Notes under the pieces: generated by a model
The model's database searches: none
Told to the model about the DNA's origin: nothing
Seen by the model: the letters and a program-made list of their open reading frames with translations, nothing else
Assembly: GCF_030518795.1 (NCBI RefSeq)
Contig: NZ_CP130427.1
Coordinates: 3,162,001-3,226,000, forward strand
DNA from: Micromonospora sp. NBRC 110009
Lineage (GTDB): Bacteria; Actinomycetota; Actinomycetes; Mycobacteriales; Micromonosporaceae
Reading direction: 5' to 3'
DNA: 64,000 nt
Made by a program: the position numbers and the translations under genes
Shown here: positions 18,517-27,265 of the stretch, piece after piece
How the letters are laid out: the number at the start of each line of letters is the position of its first letter
Numbering within the stretch: position 1 is the stretch's first letter

Positions 18517-20237
18517 CGGGTCACCTCCAGGTTGCCGGCGTTCATGTGGACGAGCAGCCGCAGGGTGCCGCCGCCCGGGCCGTCCGCGCCGAGGTCGGTG
18601 CTCTCCCACTGGCGGCCGTTGAGGCCGCCGCTGTGCCGGCCGAAGACGGTGGCGTCACCGGCGTTCACGTCGGCCACCGTGGTGACGTCGACGTTCGGCG
18701 GTACGACCACCGTGGCCTGGCCGAAGTTGACCTCCACGGTGATCTGGGTGTCCTTCTTGTCGAAGTCGACCGCGCGCAGGTCCAGCACCGAGTCCCCGAA
18801 GTTGTTCTGGTAGCGGACCGCCAGGTCGCGGTAGTCGACCGGGGCCCAGGTGACGTCGCCGTCGATGCCGCGTACCCGGTCGTAGGACTCGGCCACGGTG
18901 GCGATGCCGAGCGCCGCCGCGGTCACCAGGCCGAGGGCGATCAACCAGCGGGCCCGGCCGAACCAGGTGCCCACCAGCAGCCCGAGCCCGATGGTGGCCA
19001 GCGCCGCGGCGAAGTATCCGGCCGCGCCCACCGGGAAGACGTCGAGCAGGTCGAGCATGGCCACCACGCCCAGCGCCAGGAAGATCAGTGAGAAGGTCAC
19101 CGCGCCGAGGGCGGAGCGCTCCCTGGGCCGCTTCGGGGCGCGGACCGGCCGGGCCGGGGCCGCCGGCGCGGGCGGGTACGGCCTGGCGTACGGGCCGTGC
19201 GGGGCGAAGGGCGGCCGGTAACCGCCCGGCGGCAGCGGTGCGGTGACCGGCGACGGCGGTCGCGCCGAGACCGGCTCCCCGAGCGGGGCACCCGTGGTCG
19301 GCGTGCCCGGCCAGCTCGGCTGCGCGACGGTGGGTTCGGCCGGCGGCGGGACGACCTGCCCGGTCTCCGCCCAGGCCGGCTGCGGGGCCGTACGCTCCGC
19401 GCCGGACCAGACGACGCCGTCGTCCGCGGGTGGCACCTCCGCCACCTGTGCGGTGGCCGGGGCCGGCGGCGCGGCGGCGGGCGGTTCCGCGCTCGCGCCG
19501 GCCGGAGCGGCCGTCCGCCAGGCGGTGCCGCCGGCGGTCGCCGGGGCGGCGCCGGACCAGGCCGGGCCGGCGGTGGGGCCGGCCGGTGCGGTGGCGGGAC
19601 CGGGCGTCGGCCAGCCGGCCGGCGGCACCGGACCGGGCGCGGGCTGCCCGGCCACCGGGTTGCGGGGGTCGCGGTTGAGCAGCAGCGCCCCGCCGATCAG
19701 GATCACCGCGCCGAGCAGGATCGCCCGGAACGCGTTGGTGACCACGTAGCCGAAGCCGACCGCGACCACGATGCTGAGCACGATCACGGTGACCGGGGAC
19801 ATGCTCGACCGCCCCCGCCCGAGCATCGACTCCACCGGGGAGGCGGTGTCGCCCTCGCCGGGGATGATCAGCCAGGCGGTGACGTACACCAGAATGCCGA
19901 TCCCGCCGAAGAAGCCGAGCACGGCGAGGAGCACCCGCCAGAGCACGGGGTCGGTGTTGGTGGCCCGGCCGATCGCCGCGCAGACGCCGGCCAGGTACCG
20001 GCCCTCGCGGGGACGGACCAGCCCGTACCGGGAGGTGAAGCCGGCGCCGCCGGGCGGCGGGCCGTACCCGGCCGGGGCCGCGCCGGGGTACGGCGGGGAA
20101 CCGGCGGTCTGCGCGCCGGGCGGCGGGGGCGCCGCAGGGTCGGCGGCGGTGGGCGCCGGCCCCGGCGGTGGGGGTGGCGGTGGCCCGTCCTGTGCTGCCG
20201 CCCCGGGGCGGGGCGGACGGGCAGCTTCCTCGGTCAT
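18513..20237 (-). CDS. PspC-domain / LiaF-like multi-helix membrane protein
   Basis: 574 residues. A Pro-rich N-terminus (~1-70) is followed by a PspC domain (~75-130: RPREGRYLAGVCAAIGRATN, then GILVYVTAWLIIPGEG), more membrane helices, a long Pro/Ala-rich low-complexity middle, another helix cluster (~390-450) and a C-terminal beta-rich domain (~480-574) of the LiaF/cell-wall-stress type (VEVNFGQATVVVPPNVDV). In Firmicutes LiaF represses a histidine kinase of envelope stress. Here the gene is divergent from a PspC-domain kinase at 20.4 kb, so a matching role as partner or inhibitor is a sound inference. ATG start beside GGAGGC. Confidence 0.88.
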   Translation of the reverse strand: MTEEAARPPRPGAAAQDGPPPPPPPGPAPTAADPAAPPPPGAQTAGSPPYPGAAPAGYGPPPGGAGFTSRYGLVRPREGRYLAGVCAAIGRATNTDPVLWRVLLAVLGFFGGIGILVYVTAWLIIPGEGDTASPVESMLGRGRSSMSPVTVIVLSIVVAVGFGYVVTNAFRAILLGAVILIGGALLLNRDPRNPVAGQPAPGPVPPAGWPTPGPATAPAGPTAGPAWSGAAPATAGGTAWRTAAPAGASAEPPAAAPPAPATAQVAEVPPADDGVVWSGAERTAPQPAWAETGQVVPPPAEPTVAQPSWPGTPTTGAPLGEPVSARPPSPVTAPLPPGGYRPPFAPHGPYARPYPPAPAAPARPVRAPKRPRERSALGAVTFSLIFLALGVVAMLDLLDVFPVGAAGYFAAALATIGLGLLVGTWFGRARWLIALGLVTAAALGIATVAESYDRVRGIDGDVTWAPVDYRDLAVRYQNNFGDSVLDLRAVDFDKKDTQITVEVNFGQATVVVPPNVDVTTVADVNAGDATVFGRHSGGLNGRQWESTDLGADGPGGGTLRLLVHMNAGNLEVTR

Positions 20238-20372
20238 GCCTCCGATCCTGCTGCCCCGGTCGCCCGAGCGTCCTCAGGACCCGACCCTGACGCCACCCTG
20301 AGATCCCGGAGACCCGAATGTCGGGGGCGTCCCCGTGGTCGGGACGGGTTCGCCCGTGTGACGATCGGGGCG
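20238..20372. promoter_or_regulatory. Divergent region between LiaF-like gene and kinase
   Basis: About 135 bp between the two arms of the stress module. CCTCAGGACCCGACCCTGACGCCACCCTGAG shows repeated CCTGA/CCTCAG units, near 20271-20302, that might be response-regulator sites. No -35/-10 was certain. Confidence 0.35.
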
Positions 20373-21677
20373 GTGCCGGCGGAGACCGGCCCGCACCGCC
20401 GTCCCTCGACCCGGGAGCCTCCGATCAGCAGCACCATCACCCCCCACCCGCCGCGGCTCTACCGGGCCACCGAGCACCGGTTGGCCGCGGGGGTGGCCGC
20501 CGGCCTCGCCGAGCACCTCGGCATCTCGGTGCTCCGCGTCCGGATCGCCTTCATGGTGCTGCTCGGGCTGAACGGTCTCGGGCTGCTGCTGTACGCGGCG
20601 TTCTGGGCGGTCGTCCCGCCCCGGCCCGGCGACACCGCCGTGCCGCCCCGCCGCGACCTCGGGCAGCTGCTGCCCTTCGTGGCCATCGGGCTCGGCGTGC
20701 TCATGATCCAGGTGATGGCCTTCCATTCGGTCGGCGCGGCCGGCACGGCCGGCTGGCTGGTCGCCATCATCGCGGTCGGCGCCGGGGTGATCTGGCACCA
20801 GTCCGCGCCGGAGCGCCGCCGGCAGTGGGGCGGGTCCATGCCGGTGCCCTGGCTGGGCGTGGTGGTGGAGGAGAGCGACCGGCGGGCGTTCGTGCTGCGC
20901 TTCATCGGCGGCGGGGTGCTCGTCGCCGTCGGCATCATCGGCGTGGCCGCGGTCTACTCGCCGGCGCAGAACTTCGACGCCGTGCTCAACGGCGTCATCT
21001 TCGCGCTGGTCGGGCTGGCCGGGGTCGGCGTGGTGACCGGCCCGGTGCTGTGGCGCACATGGAACCAGCTCCGCTCGGAGCGCGAGGGGCGGATCCGGGA
21101 GCAGGAGCGGGCCGAGCTGGCCGCGATGGTGCACGACCAGGTGCTGCACACCCTCGCCCTGATCCAGCGCAACGCCAGCGACGTCAAGACGGTGCAGCGC
21201 CTGGCCCGTGGTCAGGAACGGTCGCTGCGCAACTGGCTCTACAAGCCGACCGCCTCGCCCACCGAGCGCTTCGCGGCCGCGCTGGAACAGGCCGCCGCCG
21301 AGGTGGAGGACACCTTCGCGATCACCGTCGAGGCGGTGGTGGTGGGCGACCGGGAGACCGACGAACGGGTCGGCGCGCTGGTCGCCGCGGCCCGCGAGGC
21401 GCTGGTGAACGCGGCCCGGCACGCCGGGGTACGCACCGTGTCGCTCTACGCCGAGGTGGAGCCGGACCAGGTCAGCGCCTTCGTGCGGGACCGGGGCAAG
21501 GGTTTCGACCCGGATACCGTGGAGGATCATCGGCACGGCGTCCGGGGCTCGATCATCGGGCGGATGAAGCGGCACGGCGGCCGGGCGGAGATCCGGTCCG
21601 GCCCGGGGGAGGGGACGGAGGTCCGGCTGATCCTGCCGATCAGCGGCACCGGCTCCACGGCGGAAAGGGACAGATGA
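20373..21677 (+). CDS. PspC-domain two-component sensor histidine kinase
   Basis: About 434 residues: an N-terminal PspC domain (LYRATEHRLAAGVAAGLAEH, then LLLYAAFWAVVPP), further membrane helices to ~residue 220, a HisKA_3-like dimerisation segment with LAAMVHDQVLHTLALIQ (His likely the phosphosite), and a C-terminal HATPase with AREALVNAARHAG (N box), DRGKGFDPD and GGRAEIRSGPGEGTEV. It should sense membrane or cell-wall stress and phosphorylate the regulator it overlaps. The start is uncertain: no ATG precedes the domain. GTG at 20373 or 20358 are in frame. An ATC codon at 20423, directly before SSTITPHPP and six bases after GGGAG, is a tempting non-standard alternative. Confidence 0.85.
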   Translation: MPAETGPHRRPSTREPPISSTITPHPPRLYRATEHRLAAGVAAGLAEHLGISVLRVRIAFMVLLGLNGLGLLLYAAFWAVVPPRPGDTAVPPRRDLGQLLPFVAIGLGVLMIQVMAFHSVGAAGTAGWLVAIIAVGAGVIWHQSAPERRRQWGGSMPVPWLGVVVEESDRRAFVLRFIGGGVLVAVGIIGVAAVYSPAQNFDAVLNGVIFALVGLAGVGVVTGPVLWRTWNQLRSEREGRIREQERAELAAMVHDQVLHTLALIQRNASDVKTVQRLARGQERSLRNWLYKPTASPTERFAAALEQAAAEVEDTFAITVEAVVVGDRETDERVGALVAAAREALVNAARHAGVRTVSLYAEVEPDQVSAFVRDRGKGFDPDTVEDHRHGVRGSIIGRMKRHGGRAEIRSGPGEGTEVRLILPISGTGSTAERDR

Positions 21678-22360
21678 CCATGGCCGAGCAGGGACCCGTC
21701 GAGCCGGCGGCGCCACGGGACGGGCGGCTGCGGGTGTTCCTCGTCGACGACCACGCCATGTTCCGCGCGGGCGTGCGCGCGGAGCTCGGCGCGCACGTCG
21801 AGGTGGTGGGTGAGGCGAGCACGGTGGCCGAGGCGGTCACCCGGATCGCGGCGACCCAGCCCGACGTGGTGCTGCTGGACGTGCACATGCCGGACGGTGG
21901 TGGCCGGGCGGTGCTGGAGGCGATGCGGCGTACCCACCCGCAGGTGCGGTTCCTGGCGCTGAGCGTCTCCGACGCGGCCGAGGACGTGATCGGGCTGATC
22001 CGGGCCGGCGCCCGGGGGTACGTCACGAAGACGATCTCGCCCGACGAGCTGACCGACGCGATCCGCCGGGTGGCCGACGGGGACGCCGTGTTCAGCCCCC
22101 GGCTGGCCGGGTTCGTGCTGGACGCCTTCGCGGCCCGCCCGGACGCGCCGGTGGCCGATCCGGAGCTGGACCAGCTCACCAACCGGGAGCGCGAGGTGCT
22201 CCGGCTGCTGGCCCGGGGGTACGCGTACAAGGAGATCGCGAAGGAGCTGTTCATCTCGATCAAGACGGTCGAGACGCACGTCTCGAACGTGCTGCGCAAG
22301 CTCCAGATGTCGAACCGGTACGAGCTGTCCCGGTGGGCGGCCGACCGCCGGCTGGTCTAG
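21674..22360 (+). CDS. NarL/LuxR-family response regulator
   Basis: 228 residues. Receiver domain with acidic pair D25-D26 (FLVDDH), phosphoacceptor D69 (VVLLDVHMP) and the conserved KT in GYVTKTISPDEL; C-terminal LuxR helix-turn-helix (LTNREREVLRLLARGYAYKE, then SIKTVETHVSNVLRKLQM). The ATG overlaps the kinase stop by four bases (ATGA) with GGAAAGGG upstream, so both proteins are made together. Likely controls the divergent LiaF-like operon and other envelope genes. Confidence 0.93.
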   Translation: MTMAEQGPVEPAAPRDGRLRVFLVDDHAMFRAGVRAELGAHVEVVGEASTVAEAVTRIAATQPDVVLLDVHMPDGGGRAVLEAMRRTHPQVRFLALSVSDAAEDVIGLIRAGARGYVTKTISPDELTDAIRRVADGDAVFSPRLAGFVLDAFAARPDAPVADPELDQLTNREREVLRLLARGYAYKEIAKELFISIKTVETHVSNVLRKLQMSNRYELSRWAADRRLV

Positions 22361-22379
22361 CGACCTCGCGGGACGCGGT

Positions 22380-22405
22380 CCGGGTGATCGGTTCCGGTCA
22401 CCCGG
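22380..22405. terminator. Hairpin between response regulator and PIG-L gene
   Basis: Arms CCGGGTGA (22380-22387) and TCACCCGG (22398-22405) with a 10-nt loop, placed between convergent stop codons. Short and without a T-run, so moderate support. Confidence 0.45.
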
Positions 22406-23140
22406 TCACTCGGTGCGGAACACGGTGAACGCCTCGGCCATCCGGCCGGCGGGGAGCCCCGCGTTGTCGGCCATCGTGGTGAGCCGGTCCCGGACCCAGG
22501 TCTCCACGTCCAGGTGCGCGGTCTGCGAGCGGTGTGCCCGCATCGCGGCGATCTTGCGGTCGACCTGGTCGGTCACGTCGACGACGTGGTCCGGCGCGGG
22601 GCCGCCCGCATACCAGATCTCCCGGACCACGCACGGCTCCAGCCCCTCGGCGAGCAGGTCCGGGAAGACGAAGCGGTTGCGGGAGTCGGGGTAGACGGCG
22701 CAGGTGGTGGCCTCGCCGACGGCCAGGTGGTCGGGGTGGCTCGGGCCGGCGAGGTGTTCCCAACGGCGCAGCGGCGAGCTGGTCAGCACCCGGTCCGGCC
22801 GGAACCGGCGGATCGCGGCGGTGATCTGACGGCGCAGCTCCACGCTGGGGGCGATGATGCCGTCGGGGTGGCCGTCGAGGAAGGCGACCCGGTGCACGCC
22901 GACCGCGGCCGCCGCGGCCCGCTGCTCCGTCTCCCGCCGAGCGGGCATCGCCGCGCGCGGGGTGTCGTCGAAGCCGCCGCTGTCCCCCCTGGTGACGACC
23001 AGATACGCCACTTCGATACCCTCATCCACCCAGCCGGCGATGGTGCCCGCACAGCCGAAGTCGACATCATCCGGATGGGCAAAAACGGCGAGGGTCCGGC
23101 GGACGTCGGTCAGCACCGGGGCGGAGGCAGGAAAGCTCAC
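22406..23140 (-). CDS. PIG-L / LmbE-family zinc deacetylase
   Basis: 244 residues. The zinc-binding signature is AHPDD at 21-25 (FAHPDDVDFGCAG) with a later SHPDHLAVG histidine, the pattern of MshB, Mca and other N-acetylglucosaminyl deacetylases. Such enzymes remove acetyl groups from sugar-linked substrates, for example in mycothiol metabolism. MshB and Mca are usually near 290-300 residues, so this shorter member may act on another substrate. GTG start at 23140; no strong ribosome binding site. Convergent with the response-regulator gene and divergent from the peptide importer. Confidence 0.87.
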   Translation of the reverse strand: MSFPASAPVLTDVRRTLAVFAHPDDVDFGCAGTIAGWVDEGIEVAYLVVTRGDSGGFDDTPRAAMPARRETEQRAAAAAVGVHRVAFLDGHPDGIIAPSVELRRQITAAIRRFRPDRVLTSSPLRRWEHLAGPSHPDHLAVGEATTCAVYPDSRNRFVFPDLLAEGLEPCVVREIWYAGGPAPDHVVDVTDQVDRKIAAMRAHRSQTAHLDVETWVRDRLTTMADNAGLPAGRMAEAFTVFRTE

Positions 23141-23571
23141 AGCGCCTGAGCCTACGCGCCCGGTCTCGCGCGGTCTGGTCGTGTCTTACCTGTTCAGAGC
23201 GGTACGACCGGCGCGTTTCATGATCTTTTCTCAAGTATCGGCAACGTGGCGGCCAACTAACGGCTTGATAACGGCACCTTCACGGAAAGGGCCGGTGAGT
23301 GTCACAGTGGCAGCACCTCACCCCCGGTGTGGGGCACCCCGTCGGGCCCACCGACCACGTGACGCCGCCTCCGTGCGACGGCGCGTGGCCGTCGACCCTG
23401 CGCGGTGTCTGTCGCCGAGGGTGCGGTGCCCGGCGGATCGGTGCCCCTGGGGTGTCCCGATTTCCTCTGCGGTAAACCGACGACCCGTGGTTCGGGTCGG
23501 CGGTGGTGTCACCCCCCAGACGTGCGTGAAACCCACGACGGAACCAGGTTAGAAAGAGGAGGCCCCTCGGA
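23141..23571. promoter_or_regulatory. Long leader/promoter region of the first peptide importer
   Basis: About 430 bp with no credible gene. The segment 23215-23290 is AT-rich for this genome and contains TAACGG and GATAACGG (23267-23274); GATAACGG also occurs upstream of the second importer at 60504-60511. A small hairpin CGACCCG/CGGGTCG lies at 23481-23499, and a strong GAGGAGG ribosome binding site ends the region. A long untranslated leader is likely. Confidence 0.45.
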
Positions 23572-25218
23572 ATGAGAGTCTCGAAGCGGGCGAGCGGCGC
23601 GCTCGCGGTGGGCGCGGCGTTCGCGCTCATCGCGTCCGGCTGCTCCAGCGGGAACAGCGGCGACGGCGGCGACGCCGGCGCCAGCTCGGACGGCGCGATC
23701 GTCGTCGACGGCGGCCAGCCGGAGAACCCCCTGGTTCCGGCGAACACCACCGAGACCCAGGGTGGCAAGGTCATCGACTGGATGTTCACCGGTCTGGTCG
23801 AGTACCCGAACAACGGTGGCGCTCCGCAGAACGCGCTGGCCGAGTCGATCGACACGACCGACTCCAAGGTCTTCAAGATCAAGATCAAGCAGAACACCAA
23901 GTTCCACGACGGCACCACCGTCAAGGCCGAGAACTTCGTCAAGGCCTGGAACTGGGCTGCGTACGGCCCGAACGGCGCGCAGAACGCCAGCTTCTTCTCG
24001 GACATCCAGGGCTTCGGCGACACCTACACCGAGGACCCGGACGGCCCGGACGGCCCGCAGAAGGCCCCGGAGCCCAAGGCCAAGGAGATGTCCGGCCTGA
24101 AGGTCATCGACGACTGGAACTTCGAGGTCACGCTCTCCGCGCCGACCGCCGTGTTCCCGACCAAGCTCGGCTACAGCGCCTTCATGCCGCTCCCGGACGT
24201 CTTCTTCACCCAGAAGCCCGAGGAGTTCGGTAAGAAGCCGGTCGGTAACGGCCCGGTCAAGTTCGTCTCGTGGCAGGACAACGTCGAGATCAAGCTCACC
24301 CGCTTCGACGACTACAACCTGCGCGACAAGATGAAGATCAAGGACGTCACCGTCAAGCTGTACCAGGACGACACGGCGGCCTACAGCGACCTGGTCTCCG
24401 GCAACCTGGACTTCCAGCAGCAGGTCCCGGTCTCCTCGCTGGCCGGTGACAAGTGGAAGAGCGACCTGGGCGACCGGGCGATCTCGTCGACCACCCCGTC
24501 GACCGGCATCATCGCCTTCCCGATCTACGACCCGAAGTTCAAGAACCCGAAGCTCCGGGCCGCGATCTCGCACGCCATCGACCGGCAGCAGATCACCGAC
24601 AAGATCTTCTTCGGTAACCGCAAGCCGGCCGACAGCTGGGCCAACCCGCTGACCCCGGGCGCCGAGCCGGGCAACTGCACCGCCTGCAAGTTCGACGTGA
24701 CCCTGGCGAAGCAGCTGCTCCAGGAGGCCGGTGGCTTCACCGGTAAGCTGACCCTGTCGTACAACGCGGACGCCAGCCACAAGGAGTGGATGGAGGCCGT
24801 CGCCCAGCAGATCAAGACCAACCTGGGCATCGACGCCGTCGCCGTCGGCGTGCCGACCTTCGCGGTCTTCCGGGCCAACATCAACGCCTACAAGATGACC
24901 GGCGCCTACCGGGCCGGCTGGCAGCAGGACTACCCGGACGTGGAGAACTGGATCAACCCGCTCTACGTGACCGGTGGCTCCTCGAACGACGGCAAGTACA
25001 GCAACACGCAGGTGGACGCCCTCGCCAAGGAGGCCTCGTCGGCCCCCAGCCTCGAGGACGCGCACAAGAAGTTCGCTGAGGCCGTCAAGCTCATCGACCA
25101 GGACGTCCCGGCCATGCCGATCTACTTCGGTGGCCAGCAGTCCGGCCACTCCGAGAAGATCAAGAAGATGGAGCTGACCAACGTCGGCGAGATCGACATC
25201 ACCTCGGTCGAGCTCTGA
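23572..25218 (+). CDS. Peptide ABC importer, substrate-binding lipoprotein (SBP_bac_5), system 1
   Basis: 548 residues. Lipoprotein signal ending LIASGC (lipid Cys C24), then a Gly/Asp/Ser linker and the family 5 binding fold with VFKIKIKQNTKFHDGTTVKA and FVKAWNW near the N-terminus, as in DppA/OppA-type proteins. It captures peptides or similar solutes outside the cell and hands them to the permease encoded behind it. Start by GAGGAGG nine bases upstream. A strong hairpin separates it from the permease genes. Codons are less GC-biased at third positions than expected only in being highly uniform, as in an abundant protein. Confidence 0.93.
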   Translation: MRVSKRASGALAVGAAFALIASGCSSGNSGDGGDAGASSDGAIVVDGGQPENPLVPANTTETQGGKVIDWMFTGLVEYPNNGGAPQNALAESIDTTDSKVFKIKIKQNTKFHDGTTVKAENFVKAWNWAAYGPNGAQNASFFSDIQGFGDTYTEDPDGPDGPQKAPEPKAKEMSGLKVIDDWNFEVTLSAPTAVFPTKLGYSAFMPLPDVFFTQKPEEFGKKPVGNGPVKFVSWQDNVEIKLTRFDDYNLRDKMKIKDVTVKLYQDDTAAYSDLVSGNLDFQQQVPVSSLAGDKWKSDLGDRAISSTTPSTGIIAFPIYDPKFKNPKLRAAISHAIDRQQITDKIFFGNRKPADSWANPLTPGAEPGNCTACKFDVTLAKQLLQEAGGFTGKLTLSYNADASHKEWMEAVAQQIKTNLGIDAVAVGVPTFAVFRANINAYKMTGAYRAGWQQDYPDVENWINPLYVTGGSSNDGKYSNTQVDALAKEASSAPSLEDAHKKFAEAVKLIDQDVPAMPIYFGGQQSGHSEKIKKMELTNVGEIDITSVEL

Positions 25219-25232
25219 TCCGAACGGTCTGA

Positions 25233-25272
25233 CCCCGGGTCGGGCTCGCCTACCGGTGAGCCCGACCCGGGG
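25233..25272 (+). terminator. Hairpin between binding-protein and permease genes, system 1
   Basis: Perfect 15-bp arms (25233-25247, 25258-25272) with a 10-nt loop, 14 bp after the stop. No T-run. It probably limits read-through or protects the upstream mRNA, so that binding protein exceeds permease. The second importer has the same arrangement. Confidence 0.75.
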
Positions 25273-25364
25273 CCGTTCCGCGAGGGGGTGTACAACAAAC
25301 CCCTCGCACGTTTGTCACCACCGTGTCGGCCGTCCGACGCGCCCCCTGTCTGGAGGACCACCCC

Positions 25365-26291
25365 ATGGGCCGTTATCTCTTGAGACGGCTGCTGCAACTC
25401 GTGCCGGTGTTCATCGGCACGACGTTCCTGATCTACTGGCTCGTCTGGTCGGTGCCCGGCGACCCGTTCGCCGGCAAGTGCGGCGACCGCGGTTGCCCGG
25501 ACAACTTCCGGGCGATGATGACCGAGAAGTACCACCTCGACCAGCCGATCTGGGTGCAGTACGCCAGCTACATGAAGAACCTTTTCCAGGGTGACTTCGG
25601 CACCACGTTCAGTGGTCGCCAGATCAGCGACATCATCCTGACGTCGTACCCGAACACCCTGAAGCTGGCGGTGGTGGCGCTCACCATCGAGGCCGTCATC
25701 GGCCTCAGCGCGGGCGTGCTGACCGGTCTCCGGCGCAACGGCTTCCTGGACAACCTGGTCCTGATCTCCACCCTCTTCCTGATCGCGCTGCCGGTCTTCG
25801 TCATCGGCTTCGTGCTCCAGTGGCTGTTCGGCGTCAAGTGGGGGATCGTCCACCCGACGGTCTCCAACGAGATGCGGATCTCCGAGTTGATCCTGCCCGG
25901 CTTCGTGCTGGGTAGCGCCTCGATGGCATACATCGCCCGGGTGGCGCGGACCAGCATCGCCGAGAACCGGCGGGCCGACTACGTCCGCACCGCCATCGCC
26001 AAGGGCCTGCCCATGCGGCGGGTGGTGGGCGTGCACCTGCTGCGCAACTCGCTGATCCCGGTCGTCACCCTGCTCGGCACCGACCTCGGTGCCCTGATGG
26101 GCGGCGCCATCGTCACCGAGGGCATCTTCAGCATCAACGGCATCGGCCGCCAGGTTCTCCGGTCGATCGTCACGAAGGAGAGCGCTACCGTTGTCTCCAT
26201 CGTGGTGGTCCTGGTGATGGTCTATCTCCTGATGAACCTGCTGGTGGACCTGCTCTACGCCGCCCTGGACCCGAGGATTCGCTATGAGTGA
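25365..26291 (+). CDS. Peptide ABC importer permease, DppB/OppB type, system 1
   Basis: 308 residues with six predicted membrane helices. It begins GRYLLRRLLQLVPVFIGTTF, the standard start of this family, and carries the cytoplasmic EAA loop (RADYVRTAIAKGLPMRRVVG) that docks on the ATPases. With the OppC-type subunit it forms the membrane channel. The ATG at 25365 follows GGAGG by nine bases; an in-frame GTG 14 codons upstream is less likely. The stop overlaps the next gene by 8 bases. Confidence 0.94.
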   Translation: MGRYLLRRLLQLVPVFIGTTFLIYWLVWSVPGDPFAGKCGDRGCPDNFRAMMTEKYHLDQPIWVQYASYMKNLFQGDFGTTFSGRQISDIILTSYPNTLKLAVVALTIEAVIGLSAGVLTGLRRNGFLDNLVLISTLFLIALPVFVIGFVLQWLFGVKWGIVHPTVSNEMRISELILPGFVLGSASMAYIARVARTSIAENRRADYVRTAIAKGLPMRRVVGVHLLRNSLIPVVTLLGTDLGALMGGAIVTEGIFSINGIGRQVLRSIVTKESATVVSIVVVLVMVYLLMNLLVDLLYAALDPRIRYE

Positions 26292-27255
26292 CCCGAGTAC
26301 CGCGTCGATCGTCTCGACGCCGCCCGCGACCATGCCGTCCGAGGCGCCCGTCACCGGCCTGCCGGAGAGCGCCCAGAAGCAGCAGAAGCCGCGCAGCCTG
26401 CTCGGCGACGCCTGGCGCGACCTGCGCCGCAAGCCGCTGTTCTGGATCTCGGCGGCGTTCATCGTGCTCTTCGTGCTGATGGCGGCCTTCCCCTGGGTCT
26501 TCACCTCGGGTGACCCCGTCAACGGCTCGCTGGACCGCAGCCGGGTGGAGCCGTCCGGGTCCGCCTGGTTCGGCTACGACGTGCAGGGCCGGGACGTGTT
26601 CGCCCGGACCATCTACGGTGCCCGTGCCTCGATCATGGTGGCCCTGCTGTCCACCATCGGCACCCTGCTGATCGGCGGCACGATGGGCATCATCGCCGGC
26701 TACCGCGGTGGCTGGGTGGACGCCCTGCTGTCCCGGGCCGCGGACATCTTCTTCGGCCTGCCGTTCGTGCTCGGCTCGATCGTCATCCTGACCACCTTCA
26801 ACGGTTCGGGCACGGACAACGGCGAGTGGACGATCATGGGGCTGGTGATCATGTCGCTGACCGTGCTGAGCTGGCCGGTGGTGATGCGGCTGATGCGCTC
26901 CTCGGTGCTGGCCACCAAGGAGGCCGACTACATTGTCGCCGCCCGGGCCCTGGGCGCCGGTACGGGTCGGATCATCCTCAAGCACCTGCTGCCGAACTGC
27001 CTGGCCCCGCTGCTGGTCTACGGCACGATCATGGTCGGCTCGTTCATCGGCGCCGAGGCCACCCTGTCCTTCCTGGGCATCGGCCTGAAGACCCCCGTCG
27101 TGTCCTGGGGCATCATGATCAGCGAGGCGCAGAACTACATCCGGGTCTCGCCGTACCTGCTGTTCTTCCCCGCCGCGTTCCTCGTCACCGCCGTGCTGAG
27201 CTTCGTCATGCTCGGCGAGGCGGTCCGCGAGGCCCTCGACCCGAAGCTCCGATAG
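26284..27255 (+). CDS. Peptide ABC importer permease, DppC/OppC type, system 1
   Basis: 323 residues: a cytoplasmic N-terminal stretch with SLLGDAWRDLRRKPLFWISA, a first helix, the large external loop (NGSLDRSRVEPSGSAWFGYD, VQGRDVFAR) and five further helices with the EAA loop EADYIVAARALGAGTGRIIL. It pairs with the OppB-type subunit. ATG overlaps the previous stop by 8 bases, implying coupled translation. Confidence 0.94.
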   Translation: MSDPSTASIVSTPPATMPSEAPVTGLPESAQKQQKPRSLLGDAWRDLRRKPLFWISAAFIVLFVLMAAFPWVFTSGDPVNGSLDRSRVEPSGSAWFGYDVQGRDVFARTIYGARASIMVALLSTIGTLLIGGTMGIIAGYRGGWVDALLSRAADIFFGLPFVLGSIVILTTFNGSGTDNGEWTIMGLVIMSLTVLSWPVVMRLMRSSVLATKEADYIVAARALGAGTGRIILKHLLPNCLAPLLVYGTIMVGSFIGAEATLSFLGIGLKTPVVSWGIMISEAQNYIRVSPYLLFFPAAFLVTAVLSFVMLGEAVREALDPKLR

Positions 27256-27265
27256 GGGAACTGAG

